A stretch of 64,000 nucleotides of DNA from Streptomyces sp. NRRL F-6676 (GCF_000725625.1 NZ_JOHS01000015.1:1-64000); one strand, 5' to 3'. Shown: positions 28,541 through 37,058, numbered from the stretch's first letter. Notes: a model not told the origin generated them from the letters alone. Program-made: numbers and translations.

Positions 28541-28848
28541 CTGGTCGGCCTCGGCCGGGGACGGTCGAGTTCGGCCGCAAAAAACGCGCTCGCGGCCTTC
28601 AGAATCTCATTCGCCCGCCTCAACTCCGCGTTCTCCCGGCGGAGCTGCCTCAGCTCTTCCCGCTCGGCGGTGGTCAGCCGGTCGTCGCGTTCACCGGCGT
28701 CTGCCTCGGCCTGGCGGACCCAGCTGCGCAGGGCTTCTTTGTGGATGCCCAGGTCCTTGGCGACGTGCGCGATCGGCCGGCCCGTCGTGCGGACCTCCCG
28801 GACAGCCCGCTCACGGAGCTCGTCCGGGTATTTACGTGGTGCTGGCAC
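28537..28848 (-). CDS. IS3-family OrfA (HTH_Tnp_1)
   Basis: A 103-residue protein: MPAPRKYPDELRERAVREV, a helix-turn-helix with AHVAKDLGIHKEALRSWVRQ, then a leucine-zipper-like heptad region LRQLRRENAELRRANEILKAA. It ends 3 bases inside OrfB. A T6 run (A6 on the plus strand, 28579-28584) in the overlap is the usual slippery site for producing the OrfAB fusion transposase. Confidence 0.92.
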   Translation of the reverse strand: MPAPRKYPDELRERAVREVRTTGRPIAHVAKDLGIHKEALRSWVRQAEADAGERDDRLTTAEREELRQLRRENAELRRANEILKAASAFFAAELDRPRPRPTR

Positions 28849-29029
28849 TGCTCGTGGTTCTCCTTCGGGCCAGGATCATAAACCTGGCTTCAGGGACTCC
28901 ACGAAACCGGGATCAGCTCATCCCCGAGCTACCGAGAGGCCCTGTCTTCATGCGCGTACAACGGGAAGATCACCCCGGCGGGAAACCTGTTCGACCCGCC
29001 CGTTCCATGATCGGTTGAGATACGGGTTC

Positions 29030-29245
29030 TTAGCGTGCAGAGCCGACGTCCAGCACTTCGATCATGTCGCCGTGGACCGTGTAGACGAGCCAGCACCACT
29101 CGCCGAACGCCGCGGCCAGGTCCGGGGCCTCGATCGCCGAAGTCTGGGCGGTGACCGCGTCGATGAGCGCGATGATCTCCGCCTGCGCTTCGTCCGGCAC
29201 GGCGAAGAGCACCTTGACGGCCCGATGCATCAGTTCCACCCGCAT
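29030..29245 (-). CDS. Small RelE/ParE-like protein, paralogue of 41994
   Basis: A 71-residue protein, MRVELMHRAVKVLFAVPDEA..., with a helical middle and the end LAAAFGEWCWLVYTVHGDMIEVLDVG. The last part (aromatic strand, turn, I-x-V-L-x-V-G) recalls the central sheet of RelE/ParE toxins. The end is almost identical to the protein at 41994-42206 (AAAFGEWCWLVYT shared), so two copies exist. No antitoxin gene is adjacent in either case. ATG 29245 follows GGGGGG. A toxin role is a guess; it could also be an unrelated small stress protein. Confidence 0.6.
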   Translation of the reverse strand: MRVELMHRAVKVLFAVPDEAQAEIIALIDAVTAQTSAIEAPDLAAAFGEWCWLVYTVHGDMIEVLDVGSAR

Positions 29246-29728
29246 GATGGCCCCCCAGACGGCAGGAAGCAGCCAACGAATCGAGCGCACCGGCCCATGC
29301 CAGTGACCGGACAGGTCTCCTCAGATCCACCATAAGGGCGGCCTCAAGCGGAGATGTCGGTGTCCGACGGCGTCGTGATCGTCGCACGCCCCTCCAGGCG
29401 CGGAGATTGATCCTCCGCGGGGCCGTCATCCCCGGCAACACCCAGCCGTCCCATGAACGCGGGCTCGCTGAGCGCCAGGACGCTCTGCAGTCGCTCCCGC
29501 AGTTCCGTGTACGGCACTCCTGTGCCAGGTCGCTGTGCTGCCACGGGAGAACAACGAAAGGCGCCAGGCGGACGATGTCCGCCGCATGGGTGGCGTTGAG
29601 AAGCCGCTGACCAGGGGCACGGCCGACCGGGACGGACGAGGCTGAGAGCAGGCGATGTGCGGGGCCACAACCCTGGCCGGACGCTTGAGTGAGATCGCTC
29701 GCTGCCTGCATGGAAACCGGGGGGTGCG
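29246..29728. other. 480-base stretch, possibly a decayed gene on the minus strand
   Basis: No intact gene. On the minus strand, pieces in different frames look protein-like: GQRLLNATHAADIVRLAPFV, then from about 29510 TELRERLQSVLALSEPAFMG running to 29344. This suggests a frameshifted remnant of unknown family; confidence is low. Confidence 0.3.
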
Positions 29729-30538
29729 ATGGCCAAGGAACATGGCACGACACGCTCTTCCACCGGAACGGACGTCGTGTACACGGATTCCGTGTTCGGC
29801 GCACCGTGCTGGGTGAGCCTGACCAGCCGCGATCTCGCCACAACGCAGCGTTTCTACAGTGCCGTACTGGGCTGGCAGTGGCGCACTGCCAGACTGGGTG
29901 ACCGCTTCCTGACCGCGCTGGCGGACGGGATACCCGTCGCGGGGGTCGCCGGGATGGCCACTGTCTGGCATATGCCGGTGACGTGGACGCCGTACTTTGC
30001 CGCCGCAGACGCAGACGAGACGGTCGCCCGCGTCCGGGAGCGTGGCGCGACCGTGGCCGTGGGGCCGATCTCCTTTGCGCCCGGCAGGGCGGCGCTGCTC
30101 GCCGATCGCGACGGGGCCATCTTCGGGATATGGCAGGGCAGGCTCGTCACCGAGTGGGAGGCGTGGCGGCAGGCTGCACCGGTGTTCGTCACCCTCCACA
30201 CTCGCGACGCTTTCGATACGGCGATCTTCTACGGCGAGATCCTCGGCTGGGCCTCCGGTCGCTCTGGCTGCTGCGAGGTGGAGTACGAAGGGGAAGAGGT
30301 AGTGCTGCGCAGCCAGGGTTCCGTCGTCGCGCGCATCGAGTCTGGCGCCGTGGATGCAGCGCCTGACCGCTCGGTCCGGCCTCACTGGCAGGTCCACTTC
30401 GTGGTGGCAGACACGTCGGGGTGTGCCCGAGCCGCACGAGAGCACGGCGGCGAGGTCCTTGCGGAGTGCGAACACGAGGCGGTGCTGCGCGATCCTGACG
30501 GAGCACTCTTCGTGGTGAGCTCCAGCCGGGACCACTGA
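29729..30538 (+). CDS. VOC (glyoxalase/bleomycin-resistance-like) two-domain protein
   Basis: A 269-residue protein with two VOC repeats (about 25-140 and 150-262). The first starts VFGAPCWVSLTSRDLATTQR...FYSAVLGWQW and ends IFGIWQG. The second has PVFVTLHTRDAFDTAIFYGE...LGWASG and ends LFVVSSS. VOC proteins bind metal and act on or sequester small molecules; many actinobacterial two-domain members are of unknown substrate. GGGGGG lies just upstream of ATG 29729. It stands alone between mobile DNA and the DUF5335 gene. Confidence 0.88.
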   Translation: MAKEHGTTRSSTGTDVVYTDSVFGAPCWVSLTSRDLATTQRFYSAVLGWQWRTARLGDRFLTALADGIPVAGVAGMATVWHMPVTWTPYFAAADADETVARVRERGATVAVGPISFAPGRAALLADRDGAIFGIWQGRLVTEWEAWRQAAPVFVTLHTRDAFDTAIFYGEILGWASGRSGCCEVEYEGEEVVLRSQGSVVARIESGAVDAAPDRSVRPHWQVHFVVADTSGCARAAREHGGEVLAECEHEAVLRDPDGALFVVSSSRDH

Positions 30539-30770
30539 CGCCTCTCGCTGGTCGGCCCGGAGGCGAGTTGTACCGGTGTCCCCTCGGACCGAGATCGGAA
30601 CGCAGCACGGACTTTGTCCGTCGAACGGGTTCTTCGACCTGAGGAAAGCAAAGCAGGGGCCGCCGGACCGGCAGAGCACTCGGAACGGACGGTGGCCGCG
30701 TGGGACAGCATCGGAGACGATTGCAGTGACGACAGAAGCCATCCAACGTGCATGGAGGGAGGAACACACA

Positions 30771-31133
30771 ATGGCCGACACCTCGACGTCCGACCGCGCG
30801 GGATGGCGGTCCATGCTCGACGAGATCACCGAAGCACACAGCGGCGAACTGGTCACCATTGAAGTGGTGGATCCCTCGATCGAAAGCCAGCACGAAGCGG
30901 AGCGGCTGCCCTTCTCCTACCTCACCTACGACCCGAAGGACGACGTGGTGGTCGTCGCCGTCGGGGGGCAGTCACCGCGTTACCCGGTCGCCCTGCGTCA
31001 CATGGTCCCGCATCCCAAGGAGGTCGACGTCTCTACGCCGGACGTCGCTGAGGCAGCAGTGCGAGTGGTGGACCCGGAAGACACAGCAACCTTGATCACT
31101 TTCTTCCCTGCGCAGTCCAGGACTGCCTCATGA
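30771..31133 (+). CDS. DUF5335 family protein
   Basis: A 120-residue protein, MADTSTSDRAGWRSMLDEIT..., with the ERLPFSYLTYDPKDDVVVVA and LRHMVPHPKEVDV strands of DUF5335 proteins, which are small soluble actinobacterial proteins without known function. GGAGG lies 8 bases before the ATG. It is followed by a convergent DUF2267 gene. These small families are often found near Hsp20 and general-stress genes in Streptomyces. Confidence 0.8.
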   Translation: MADTSTSDRAGWRSMLDEITEAHSGELVTIEVVDPSIESQHEAERLPFSYLTYDPKDDVVVVAVGGQSPRYPVALRHMVPHPKEVDVSTPDVAEAAVRVVDPEDTATLITFFPAQSRTAS

Positions 31134-31207
31134 ACCAGCCCTGACCGAACGCTCCGGCGCCCGAGGCTTCCCTCAGCGGAGCCGCGGACGCCCACTCTCT
31201 GGCCGGA

Positions 31208-31600
31208 TCAACCGGCGAGGTCAGCCCTGCCGAAGAGGGTGGCGTAGCCGGACGGCAGCTGGCTGATGATCTGGTTCAGCTCGCCGCCGGAGACCGCCTC
31301 GGCCAGAGTGGACAGCACCGCGCTGGCGTCCCACTCGGCCGTACGGGGACGAGCGCCGGTGCGCTCGGCGACGCGCCGGCAGAACTCCTCGACCCCGAAA
31401 CTCTCCGCCTGCCCCTGTCCGCCACCCTTAAGGGGCTCACCGAGCGGTTCGGGCAGCTGTGCGGCGACGTCAGACGCCTCTCCCGGGGTGATCCGCTGCG
31501 CAAGGACCTCAAGTACCGAAGTAGTGATCTTCGCAGCCTCCTCCTGGTCTGCGTACTCGCCCCGCTCGCGGACCCGGGCCAGAAACTCGTCGTACCTCAT
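31208..31600 (-). CDS. DUF2267 family protein (1)
   Basis: A 130-residue all-helical protein: MRYDEFLARVRERGEYADQE, VLEVLAQRITPGEASDVAAQ, LPEPLGEPL and the final LNQIISQLPSGYATLFG. This is the DUF2267 pattern of two similar helical halves. Function unknown; commonly stress-associated in actinobacteria. A second member is at 45887-46282. ATG 31600 is preceded by AAGGGAAG. Confidence 0.88.
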   Translation of the reverse strand: MRYDEFLARVRERGEYADQEEAAKITTSVLEVLAQRITPGEASDVAAQLPEPLGEPLKGGGQGQAESFGVEEFCRRVAERTGARPRTAEWDASAVLSTLAEAVSGGELNQIISQLPSGYATLFGRADLAG

Positions 31601-31752
31601 ACGCTTCCCTTCACCTGGTGTGGCACGTTCTCGCAGGGGGCCTCTGGCTACGTGCCGTGGTGCGCCGAATGATGAGTACTAGGTGTACCGGGCAGGGGCA
31701 CTCCCGAAACGCGGCCGACCGTCGCTCGCCACATCAAGGAGAACCGCCCGGT

Positions 31753-32100
31753 ATGGAGGTCGTTGTGACAGCCCATCCGGATCCCGCCACCGGCTCGCGA
31801 GCCCCGGTGAGCGTCACGGAGGTGGACGGCTGCGCCGTCCTGCGCTTTGCCGGCGAGCTGACCGCTGACAGGGTGCTGGACTTGGAGCAGCAGCTTCTCG
31901 ATGTGCGTCCTTCTCAGGTCCGCGAGTGGGTGCTGGACATGAGTGACCTGACCAGCATGGACTTGACCTGTGCCTATGCTCTGCTGCGAGCGGCCACTCG
32001 CGTTCCGGCAACTACTACGGTCCGGGTACGCGGCGCACGGCGCACCGTCCAGCGCACGCTGCAGCACGCCGGTGTCGATACGCTCGCCGCCATCGAGTAG
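31753..32100 (+). CDS. STAS-domain anti-sigma factor antagonist
   Basis: A 115-residue, nearly minimal STAS domain: VDGCAVLRFAGELTADRVLD, then VREWVLDMSDLTSMDLTCAYAL. The phospho-acceptor turn here is LTSMDLT, which offers a Ser (and Thr) at the usual position, so it could be switched by an anti-sigma kinase and a SpoIIE phosphatase. AAGGAG lies 11 bases before ATG 31753; GTG 31765 is an alternative start. About 300 bases of apparently empty DNA follow before the convergent hydrolase gene. Confidence 0.82.
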   Translation: MEVVVTAHPDPATGSRAPVSVTEVDGCAVLRFAGELTADRVLDLEQQLLDVRPSQVREWVLDMSDLTSMDLTCAYALLRAATRVPATTTVRVRGARRTVQRTLQHAGVDTLAAIE

Positions 32101-32396
32101 CCCCTGCCCCTTGCTGCCGACGCCGCCGTGTCACGCACTTGCCGCAATGATCATCAAAGCAGCCGCGTCCAGCTCGCCGGTCCCACTGTGCTCCTGCACG
32201 GTGGAAGCGGAACGCCGATCCTCCTCTCCCCGAGGCCGAGGATGGGCAGCGCAAGGGCGGCCGGCGCTTTCGCCACATCAGCCGGCCGCCCGCTCTCCTC
32301 GCTCGCACGGTCCGTCACCGTGCCGGCCGATACCGCGCGCCCTGTATCTGCATTCGGCTTCGTGCCGACCACCTCGCGGGACCAGGCGAGTCAGCG

Positions 32397-33395
32397 TCAC
32401 GCCGGCTGGGACGGCTGCGGCTGCCGGGGCTGGGTGGCCTTAAGGATCGTATGGGCGATCAGTTCCGGCGCGTCCAGCATGGGCACATGTCCGCAGCCGG
32501 GCAGCGACACCAGTCGTGCCTGAGGGATCATGGCGCGGGCCCGGGCCGCCTGCCGCGGTGGCAGGATGCGGTCGCGGGTGCCCCAGGCGACGGTGACCGG
32601 CACATCGGGGATGTCGCCCGTGAACAGGCCGGGTGCGCGTCCGGCGCGCAGCGTGGCCTTGAAGGCCGGTGTGTGCTGCAAGGTCCGCAGGGCTGCGGCC
32701 ACGGCCTGCGGCGGGCATGTCTGCGAGCGGCCGTACAGGGTGCCGGTCAGTACGGCACGGGCAGGCGCGGTGCCCACCAGGGCCTCCAGAGCCGGCTCGG
32801 GCAGCAGGCGTACACCGTAGTGGGTGGCATGGAGGAGGGTGTAGGTGTAGCGGCGCTCGGCAGGGGTCCAGAACCCGGCCGGGGCCAGCGCGGTCACGCT
32901 GCGGGCGAGCCCGGCCTGCCCCAGGCGCAGGGCGATCAGTCCGCCCAGCGAGTGGCCGACCACATGCGGCCGCTCGACGCCCAGGGCGGTGAACACCGAG
33001 CCCAGCCACAGCATGGCCGTCTCCAGGTTGCGGGGAACTCCGGGGCCGAGGTCCGGGGACTGCCCGAAGCCCGGCAGGTCCATCGCGATGATCTCCCTGT
33101 GACCGGTCAGCAGCGGGATGAGCGGGTCCCAGGTCTGCCGGTGGCATCCCAGGCCGTGCAGCAGCACGACCGGCTCACCCGACCCCTGCCGCTCATACGC
33201 CACCGTCACCGGGCCCAGGCCGGCTGCCTCACCTTGGACGTACCAGGTCGGCCGTGCCTCCAGCAGGACGCGGCCCCGTTCCCCGTCGGCCCCATCGGTA
33301 GCGGGGGTCTTCAGACGGCGCAGGCACGCCGCGACCTGTGCTGCGCGCTCACCGCCGTGGCCGGCAGCCGACAGGAGAGCAGATACCCAGGCCAT
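32397..33395 (-). CDS. Alpha/beta-hydrolase
   Basis: A 332-residue alpha/beta-hydrolase with oxyanion HG motif VVLLHGLGCHRQTWDPL, nucleophile elbow VVGHSLGGLIAL (Ser), acid in WGTRDRILPP (Asp) and His in GCGHVPMLD. The catalytic triad is complete. About 80 residues precede the fold without a signal peptide. It resembles C-C hydrolases, haloperoxidase-like or lipase/esterase enzymes; the substrate is not clear. Start ATG 33395 behind GAGGTG. It stands alone between a STAS gene and a helical protein gene. Confidence 0.9.
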   Translation of the reverse strand: MAWVSALLSAAGHGGERAAQVAACLRRLKTPATDGADGERGRVLLEARPTWYVQGEAAGLGPVTVAYERQGSGEPVVLLHGLGCHRQTWDPLIPLLTGHREIIAMDLPGFGQSPDLGPGVPRNLETAMLWLGSVFTALGVERPHVVGHSLGGLIALRLGQAGLARSVTALAPAGFWTPAERRYTYTLLHATHYGVRLLPEPALEALVGTAPARAVLTGTLYGRSQTCPPQAVAAALRTLQHTPAFKATLRAGRAPGLFTGDIPDVPVTVAWGTRDRILPPRQAARARAMIPQARLVSLPGCGHVPMLDAPELIAHTILKATQPRQPQPSQPA

Positions 33396-33624
33396 CGTCG
33401 TGCACCTCACACACCACGGGACATTGACTGCGGTCGCAAAGGCGACACCGCCCACGCAGTGCCGCAGTGGCGTCAACCAGAAATGACACTGGTGTATTTC
33501 CGCTCGACCGCGTTTCACGCCGAGAGCGCGGATCAAGAACGAAGATCAAGAACGAGGGAGCCGCGCCGCTCTCTACGGTGTGGCCTCGGCAGCGGGTGGG
33601 GCTCGGCGGGGCGCGGCTGTGCGG

Positions 33625-34308
33625 TCAGGGCTCGCCGGAGCTCAGCCGCTCGATGGCTTCCAGGACATGTTTGCAGCGGACGTGCCTGCGCTCGTATCCC
33701 TCGAGAACCTGCAGGTCGGAGTCGGACAGGGACGGCAGGCGCTGCTCGATCTCCGCGACGCTGAGCTGGCTGAAGCCGACGATGGGCAGGCTTTCCTCGC
33801 TGCTGACCGCGCTGTCTTCGAGCAGTGCCAGCAGCTCCTGGTCCTGGCTGCGAAGTTCCTGCAGCAGGTGGAGGGTGGTGTCGTCCTGGGCCTGGCCGGC
33901 GAGGACCTCGTCAGCCCGAGCGCTGGCCAGGGCCCGGGCGGCCGTGGCGTACTCCTCTTCGGTGTTCCTCAGCACCTGTTGCTCGTCGGCCTGCCCTTGG
34001 CCGGGCAGCATCCCGGTCACCGCCTTCTGCCCGATGGTCAGCGGGAGCGTTGCTGTTTTCCAGCTGGTGCGGGTGGCCAGCCGCGCCATGTCGGCCGCGC
34101 CGCCGGTCAGGCTGCGGGGACGCAGTGCGCGGATATGGCCTTCGATGCGGTGCACACGGTCCTGCATCTCATTCGCCTCGCGCTCGAGCATCTGCCGGTG
34201 GGCACCGGGCGGCGCGAGTGCCGCATCCGCCCGCAGTCGGTCGCGCGCCGCGGCATGGGCGTCGCGGGCATCCTCAAGCACCGGTATCAAGGTCTGCGTC
34301 ATCGCCAT
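33625..34308 (-). CDS. Helical hypothetical protein with a C-terminal helix-pair motif
   Basis: A 227-residue, mostly helical, acidic protein starting MAMTQTLIPVLEDARDAHAA. Residues about 1-165 look like a four-helix (ferritin-like or coiled-coil) region (HRQMLEREANEMQDRVHRIE, TLHLLQELRSQDQELLALL). Residues about 170-225 hold LPIVGFSQLSVAEIEQRL and LQVLEGYERRHVRCKHVLEA, a short module I have seen in unrelated actinobacterial proteins. No metal ligands are obvious. Function unknown. GGAG lies 8 bases before ATG 34308. Confidence 0.7.
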   Translation of the reverse strand: MAMTQTLIPVLEDARDAHAAARDRLRADAALAPPGAHRQMLEREANEMQDRVHRIEGHIRALRPRSLTGGAADMARLATRTSWKTATLPLTIGQKAVTGMLPGQGQADEQQVLRNTEEEYATAARALASARADEVLAGQAQDDTTLHLLQELRSQDQELLALLEDSAVSSEESLPIVGFSQLSVAEIEQRLPSLSDSDLQVLEGYERRHVRCKHVLEAIERLSSGEP

Positions 34309-34752
34309 GGGGACTGCTCCGTGCACGCGGGGATCAGGCGGCGTTGAGCGGCCGCCCAGCCGGCCGTTCTCCTGCGGCTGAGCGGCCGGGATCATCCTGC
34401 GCGGATCGCGCGAAGATCACCCGTCTGGAGCACGCGTGCCATGCGGGAAACACGGCACTGGAGCCCGGCTTCACCCGCCGCTGCAGGTGCGGAGACAGTC
34501 TGCCGGTGGTTCCACTGTCCGGGTGAGGGCTCGTGTGACGTCGTCTTGGACGCCGCGCGGCCAGTCACGTACAGCCGTCATCGGCATGCCGTTGAAAGCC
34601 ACTCGGCGGTCCTGGGCGCGCACAGCGCTGACGCGCAACAGCCCCGGATTGAGCACAGTCGCGGCCCCCGGTACCTCGGGGGCAGGCCCGCCCCTACGAT
34701 GGCCCGCCCCGCGATCAACGCTGAGCGCTGGCGCCGTTGACACAGGCGCGGC
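34309..34752. other. 440-base stretch without a supportable gene
   Basis: A 90-codon frame exists on the minus strand (34471-34743), but it has no domain, weak start and no homology I know. Nothing else seen. Confidence 0.35.
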
Positions 34753-34908
34753 TCAGGACGACCGGCCCGGGTACTCCGGCTCCCCGCTGTCGGCGTCGAA
34801 CACCCTGGTGAACGTGGCACCGCACCGGCAACGCGAGTACTCGACCAGTTCCCCCGCTTCCGACACGCTCAGCCCCTGACTGAGTCGCACATGCACATGA
34901 TCACCCAT
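34753..34908 (-). CDS. Small 51-residue protein with a C-x-C motif
   Basis: A short open frame from ATG 34908 to TGA 34753, with GGAAGG 9 bases upstream: MGDHVHVRLSQGLSVSEAGE, then LVEYSRCRCGATFTRVFDAD and a short polar end. The natural composition, the ordered secondary-structure pattern and the CRCGATF zinc-ribbon-like half-motif suggest a real small gene. It is divergent from hsp20 (3). Family unknown. Confidence 0.5.
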   Translation of the reverse strand: MGDHVHVRLSQGLSVSEAGELVEYSRCRCGATFTRVFDADSGEPEYPGRSS

Positions 34909-35057
34909 GAGGAGCTGCCTTCCTTGACGTCTGTCGTCCGCCTCATCGTGGGCGCCGGCCGCTCACGCTGACAATGCCGCAGCTCACACAGTTCACGAGT
35001 GCGACCATCTTGCTTCTCCATGTGGCCGCAATCCGGCCGTGCCGCGAAGCACCACCG

Positions 35058-35083
35058 GGAATAGCCTGAAGTGACGGAAGGTA
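35058..35083 (+). promoter_or_regulatory. SigR-type promoter upstream of hsp20 (3)
   Basis: GGAAT (35058-35062), exactly 18 bases, then GTA (35081-35083), against the SigR consensus GGAAT-N18-GTT. The start codon is at 35107, so the leader would be short (about 15-20 bases) but still includes the GAGGAGAA ribosome site. Confidence 0.5.
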
Positions 35084-35106
35084 CGTTTGTGCGGAGGTGA
35101 GGAGAA

Positions 35107-35595
35107 ATGGCACTGCCTGTGCGACGCGGCGGGCCCCTGGCTGAACGGCGGTTCCCAGGCTGGGGCACGGATCCTCTCGCCGAGTTCAACGATCTCATCG
35201 GCAGGATGGGCACCCTGCTGGAGTCCACCATGGGCGGCGCCATGGGCTCCATGACGGAGGGCATGGCAGCCTGGTCGCCGCTGGCGGACCTGTCGGAAAC
35301 CGATGACGCCTACCTCGTCGAAGTCGAGGTGCCCGGCGTCAAGCGCGAGGACCTCGACATCGAGATGACCGAACGCGAACTGACCATCACCGGCGAGTTC
35401 AAAGAACGCGAGCGCACCGGCATGCTGCGCCGCAGTACCCGCAGGAGGGGCCGGTTCGAGTACCGCGCCGCGCTGCCCGGCGACATCAGCCCGGAGAACG
35501 TCGAGGCCACCCTCGACAATGGTGTGCTGACCGTCAAGGTACCGAAGGCGGAAGCCACCAAATCGCGCCGCATCGAGATCACGTCCGGACACTGA
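35107..35595 (+). CDS. Hsp20 small heat-shock protein (3)
   Basis: A 162-residue sHsp of a second subtype: MALPVRRGG start, a Met/Gly-rich N-terminal region (EFNDLIGRMGTLLESTMGGA), an alpha-crystallin domain at about 55-150 (SETDDAYLVEVEVPGVKRED, RRSTRRRGRFEYRAALPGDI, DNGVLTVKVPKAE) and a C-terminal RRIEITSGH. The start and the end match Hsp20 (5) at 46490 (MALPVRR, RRIEIT), so these two form one subgroup, and Hsp20 (1), (2) and (4) the other. Preceded by a SigR-type promoter. Confidence 0.97.
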   Translation: MALPVRRGGPLAERRFPGWGTDPLAEFNDLIGRMGTLLESTMGGAMGSMTEGMAAWSPLADLSETDDAYLVEVEVPGVKREDLDIEMTERELTITGEFKERERTGMLRRSTRRRGRFEYRAALPGDISPENVEATLDNGVLTVKVPKAEATKSRRIEITSGH

Positions 35596-35692
35596 CCCCG
35601 GCTCGGACAGTGAGCCCTGCCCCCGTGCGGTGCGCGCCGTACGGGGGCAGGTACGGGTTGGATGCGGTGACCGTCTCGGGCCGGCTGGCCGA

Positions 35693-36070
35693 TCAGGACG
35701 TCTCGGTGGACGGATGCTCGGCTCGCGCGTGCGGCTGGGGGTGGCCGGCGGCGTGCAGCATCGGTGCGGTGTGCCGCTCGGGGCGGTGCCCGCCTTCGGC
35801 CGGGACGCGGCTGCGCGGCCCTTCGGCGTCGGGCAGGGGCACGGGGCGGCGGGCCACGAGGCGCCCGACCCAGCGCCGGCCACAGTGTTCGCAGGGCGGA
35901 GCGCCCTGCGGCGTGTAGGGGGAGGGAACCGCCGTGTTGTCGCGGTAGAAGACCTCCCACTCGGCATCGAGTGCGTCCCGGTAGCGCTGCACGTCGTAGT
36001 CGACGCTCCAGCGGTGCCAGCACGAGCCGCAGGTGAACTCCACACGTTCTACGGCAAGTTCGGTGATCAC
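35693..36070 (-). CDS. Zinc-ribbon-like hypothetical protein
   Basis: A 125-residue protein beginning VITELAVERVEFTCGSCWHR. It has two Cys pairs, CGSC near residue 14-17 and CEHC near residue 63-66, that could form one zinc site, with the YDVQRYRDALDAEWEVFYRD helix between. The rest is a Pro/His-rich tail. GTG 36070 overlaps the stop of the upstream STAS gene (GTGA), so both are co-translated. Function unknown; a nucleic-acid or protein binding role is possible. Confidence 0.7.
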   Translation of the reverse strand: MITELAVERVEFTCGSCWHRWSVDYDVQRYRDALDAEWEVFYRDNTAVPSPYTPQGAPPCEHCGRRWVGRLVARRPVPLPDAEGPRSRVPAEGGHRPERHTAPMLHAAGHPQPHARAEHPSTETS

Positions 36071-36408
36071 AGCACGGCACCTCCCATCCGGTTGGCGACT
36101 GTGGTCCGGGGCGCCGCGAGCGCGGCCTCGAGAGAGGGGTGGACGGGTAGGGCCTGGGCGAGTCCGCTGTCGCGCAGCAGCCGCTCCACCCGCCCTTCGG
36201 GGCATACCAGGCGCAGCTCTCTCTCGTCCTCCTCCAGCATGGCCCGGACGGACATCAGGGCAGCCAGGCCGCCGGTGTCGGCCCAGGTCAGCTCGGACAG
36301 GTCCACGATCAGGTTGAGCAAGTGCCCGTGCTTGGCGGTGACGGCGGCCACGTAATCACACAGCTCACGGGCCGTGGTGGTGTCCAGGGCCCCCTTGATC
36401 TCCGCCAT
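36067..36408 (-). CDS. STAS-domain anti-sigma factor antagonist
   Basis: A 113-residue STAS protein: MAEIKGALDTTTARELCDYV, LLNLIVDLSELTWADTGGLAAL and LRLVCPEGRVERLLRDSGLA. The acceptor turn reads WADTGGL, giving Thr at the usual Ser/Thr phosphorylation position. It is co-translated with the zinc-ribbon protein downstream. It resembles the STAS protein at 43918-44364 in the LVCPEG-x-V/L segment. Confidence 0.87.
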   Translation of the reverse strand: MAEIKGALDTTTARELCDYVAAVTAKHGHLLNLIVDLSELTWADTGGLAALMSVRAMLEEDERELRLVCPEGRVERLLRDSGLAQALPVHPSLEAALAAPRTTVANRMGGAVL

Positions 36409-36626
36409 GGCCCAGTTCCGTTCTCCCAGTGGGAGGCGAGGAACACAGCCGTGGTCCTCCCTCCTGCCGCTCAGCGCCCGCCGTGGCCCGCCGCACGACG
36501 TTTCGGGGTGCGGCGGCCCACGGCCATGTCGTCGATGCTGCGCTCTGTTGTTACCTGTATTCCCTCATTGTGTGTCACTTCTTCCGGTTGCTTTCCGTGC
36601 GGGGCGAGTCAGGTCGCGATCCGCTG

Positions 36627-36995
36627 TTACTCCGCGCCTGTGCGGCTGATCTCGATGCGGCGGGGCTCGGCCTCCTCCGTCACCGGGATCTTCACGGTGA
36701 GCACGCCAGCGTCGTAGTGGGCGGTGATCCTCTCAAGGTCGAGCGAGCCACCCAGCAGAAGCTGTCAGCTGAAGACTCCGTGGGGCCGCTCGGCGACGAG
36801 CAGGTCGGCCTCCCTGGCGTCCGGGCCGGGCCGCTCGGCTCGCACGGTCAGCACGTTGCGCTCCACATTGAGGTCGACGGTGTCGGGATCGGCGCCCGGC
36901 AGGTCGAAGTAGACGACGAGGGCATCGCCGCTCTGACAGGCGTCGATTGGCAGAGCGCCGCCATCGTGCAACTCCTTCCATCCGGCATCTGCCAT
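36627..36995 (-). pseudogene. Hsp20 (4) with in-frame TGA nonsense codon
   Basis: From ATG 36995 (GGAG upstream) the protein reads MADAGWKELHDGGALPIDAC, then VVYFDLPGADPDTVDLNVER and the middle of an alpha-crystallin domain up to HGVFS. There TGA (36765-36767) replaces the Arg codon found in Hsp20 (2) (FSRQL). After the stop the same frame continues with QLLLGGSLDLERITAHYDAG, VLTVKIPV and PRRIEIS to a TAA at 36627-36629. So one CGA-to-TGA change breaks an otherwise good gene. It is divergent from the J-domain/dnaK2 genes across a HAIR element. Confidence 0.88.
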
Positions 36996-37029
36996 TCCGG
37001 GCTCCGGGAGCCCGGATACCTCTGAGACC

Positions 37030-37058
37030 CCTATACCTCCCCCGTCAATCCTTGACAA
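37030..37058 (-). promoter_or_regulatory. Leftward promoter for hsp20 (4)
   Basis: Minus strand: TTGTCA (37053-37058), 17-base spacer, TATAGG (37030-37035). The -35 lies inside the HAIR element. Expected transcription start is near 37022, consistent with the chosen ATG 36995. Confidence 0.6.

Larger units (their letters stand above)
27744..28920. mobile_element. IS3-family element with terminal inverted repeats, internally deleted
   Basis: The ends match over about 27 bases: TGAGCTG-TCCCGAGTTTCGT at 27744 and its inverted copy TGAGCTGATCCCGGTTTCGT ending at 28920, both continuing to GAGTCC. A TCCC direct repeat flanks both ends (27740-27743 and 28921-28924), as expected for a 3-4 bp IS3 target duplication. 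The element holds an intact orfA and an orfB that lost an internal piece, so it cannot move on its own. Confidence 0.8.

Noticed and set aside
30596..30621. GGAAC-N18-GTC upstream of the DUF5335 gene as an ECF-type promoter
   Set aside because: It differs from the SigR consensus in both boxes and such weak matches are expected by chance in GC-rich DNA.
33472..33515. GGAAA-N19-GTT upstream of the alpha/beta-hydrolase as a SigR promoter
   Set aside because: The spacer is one base too long and the position relative to the start is not convincing.
36765..36767. TGA in hsp20 (4) as selenocysteine
   Set aside because: Paralogues have Arg at this place, no SECIS-like hairpin is obvious, and sHsps do not use selenocysteine.
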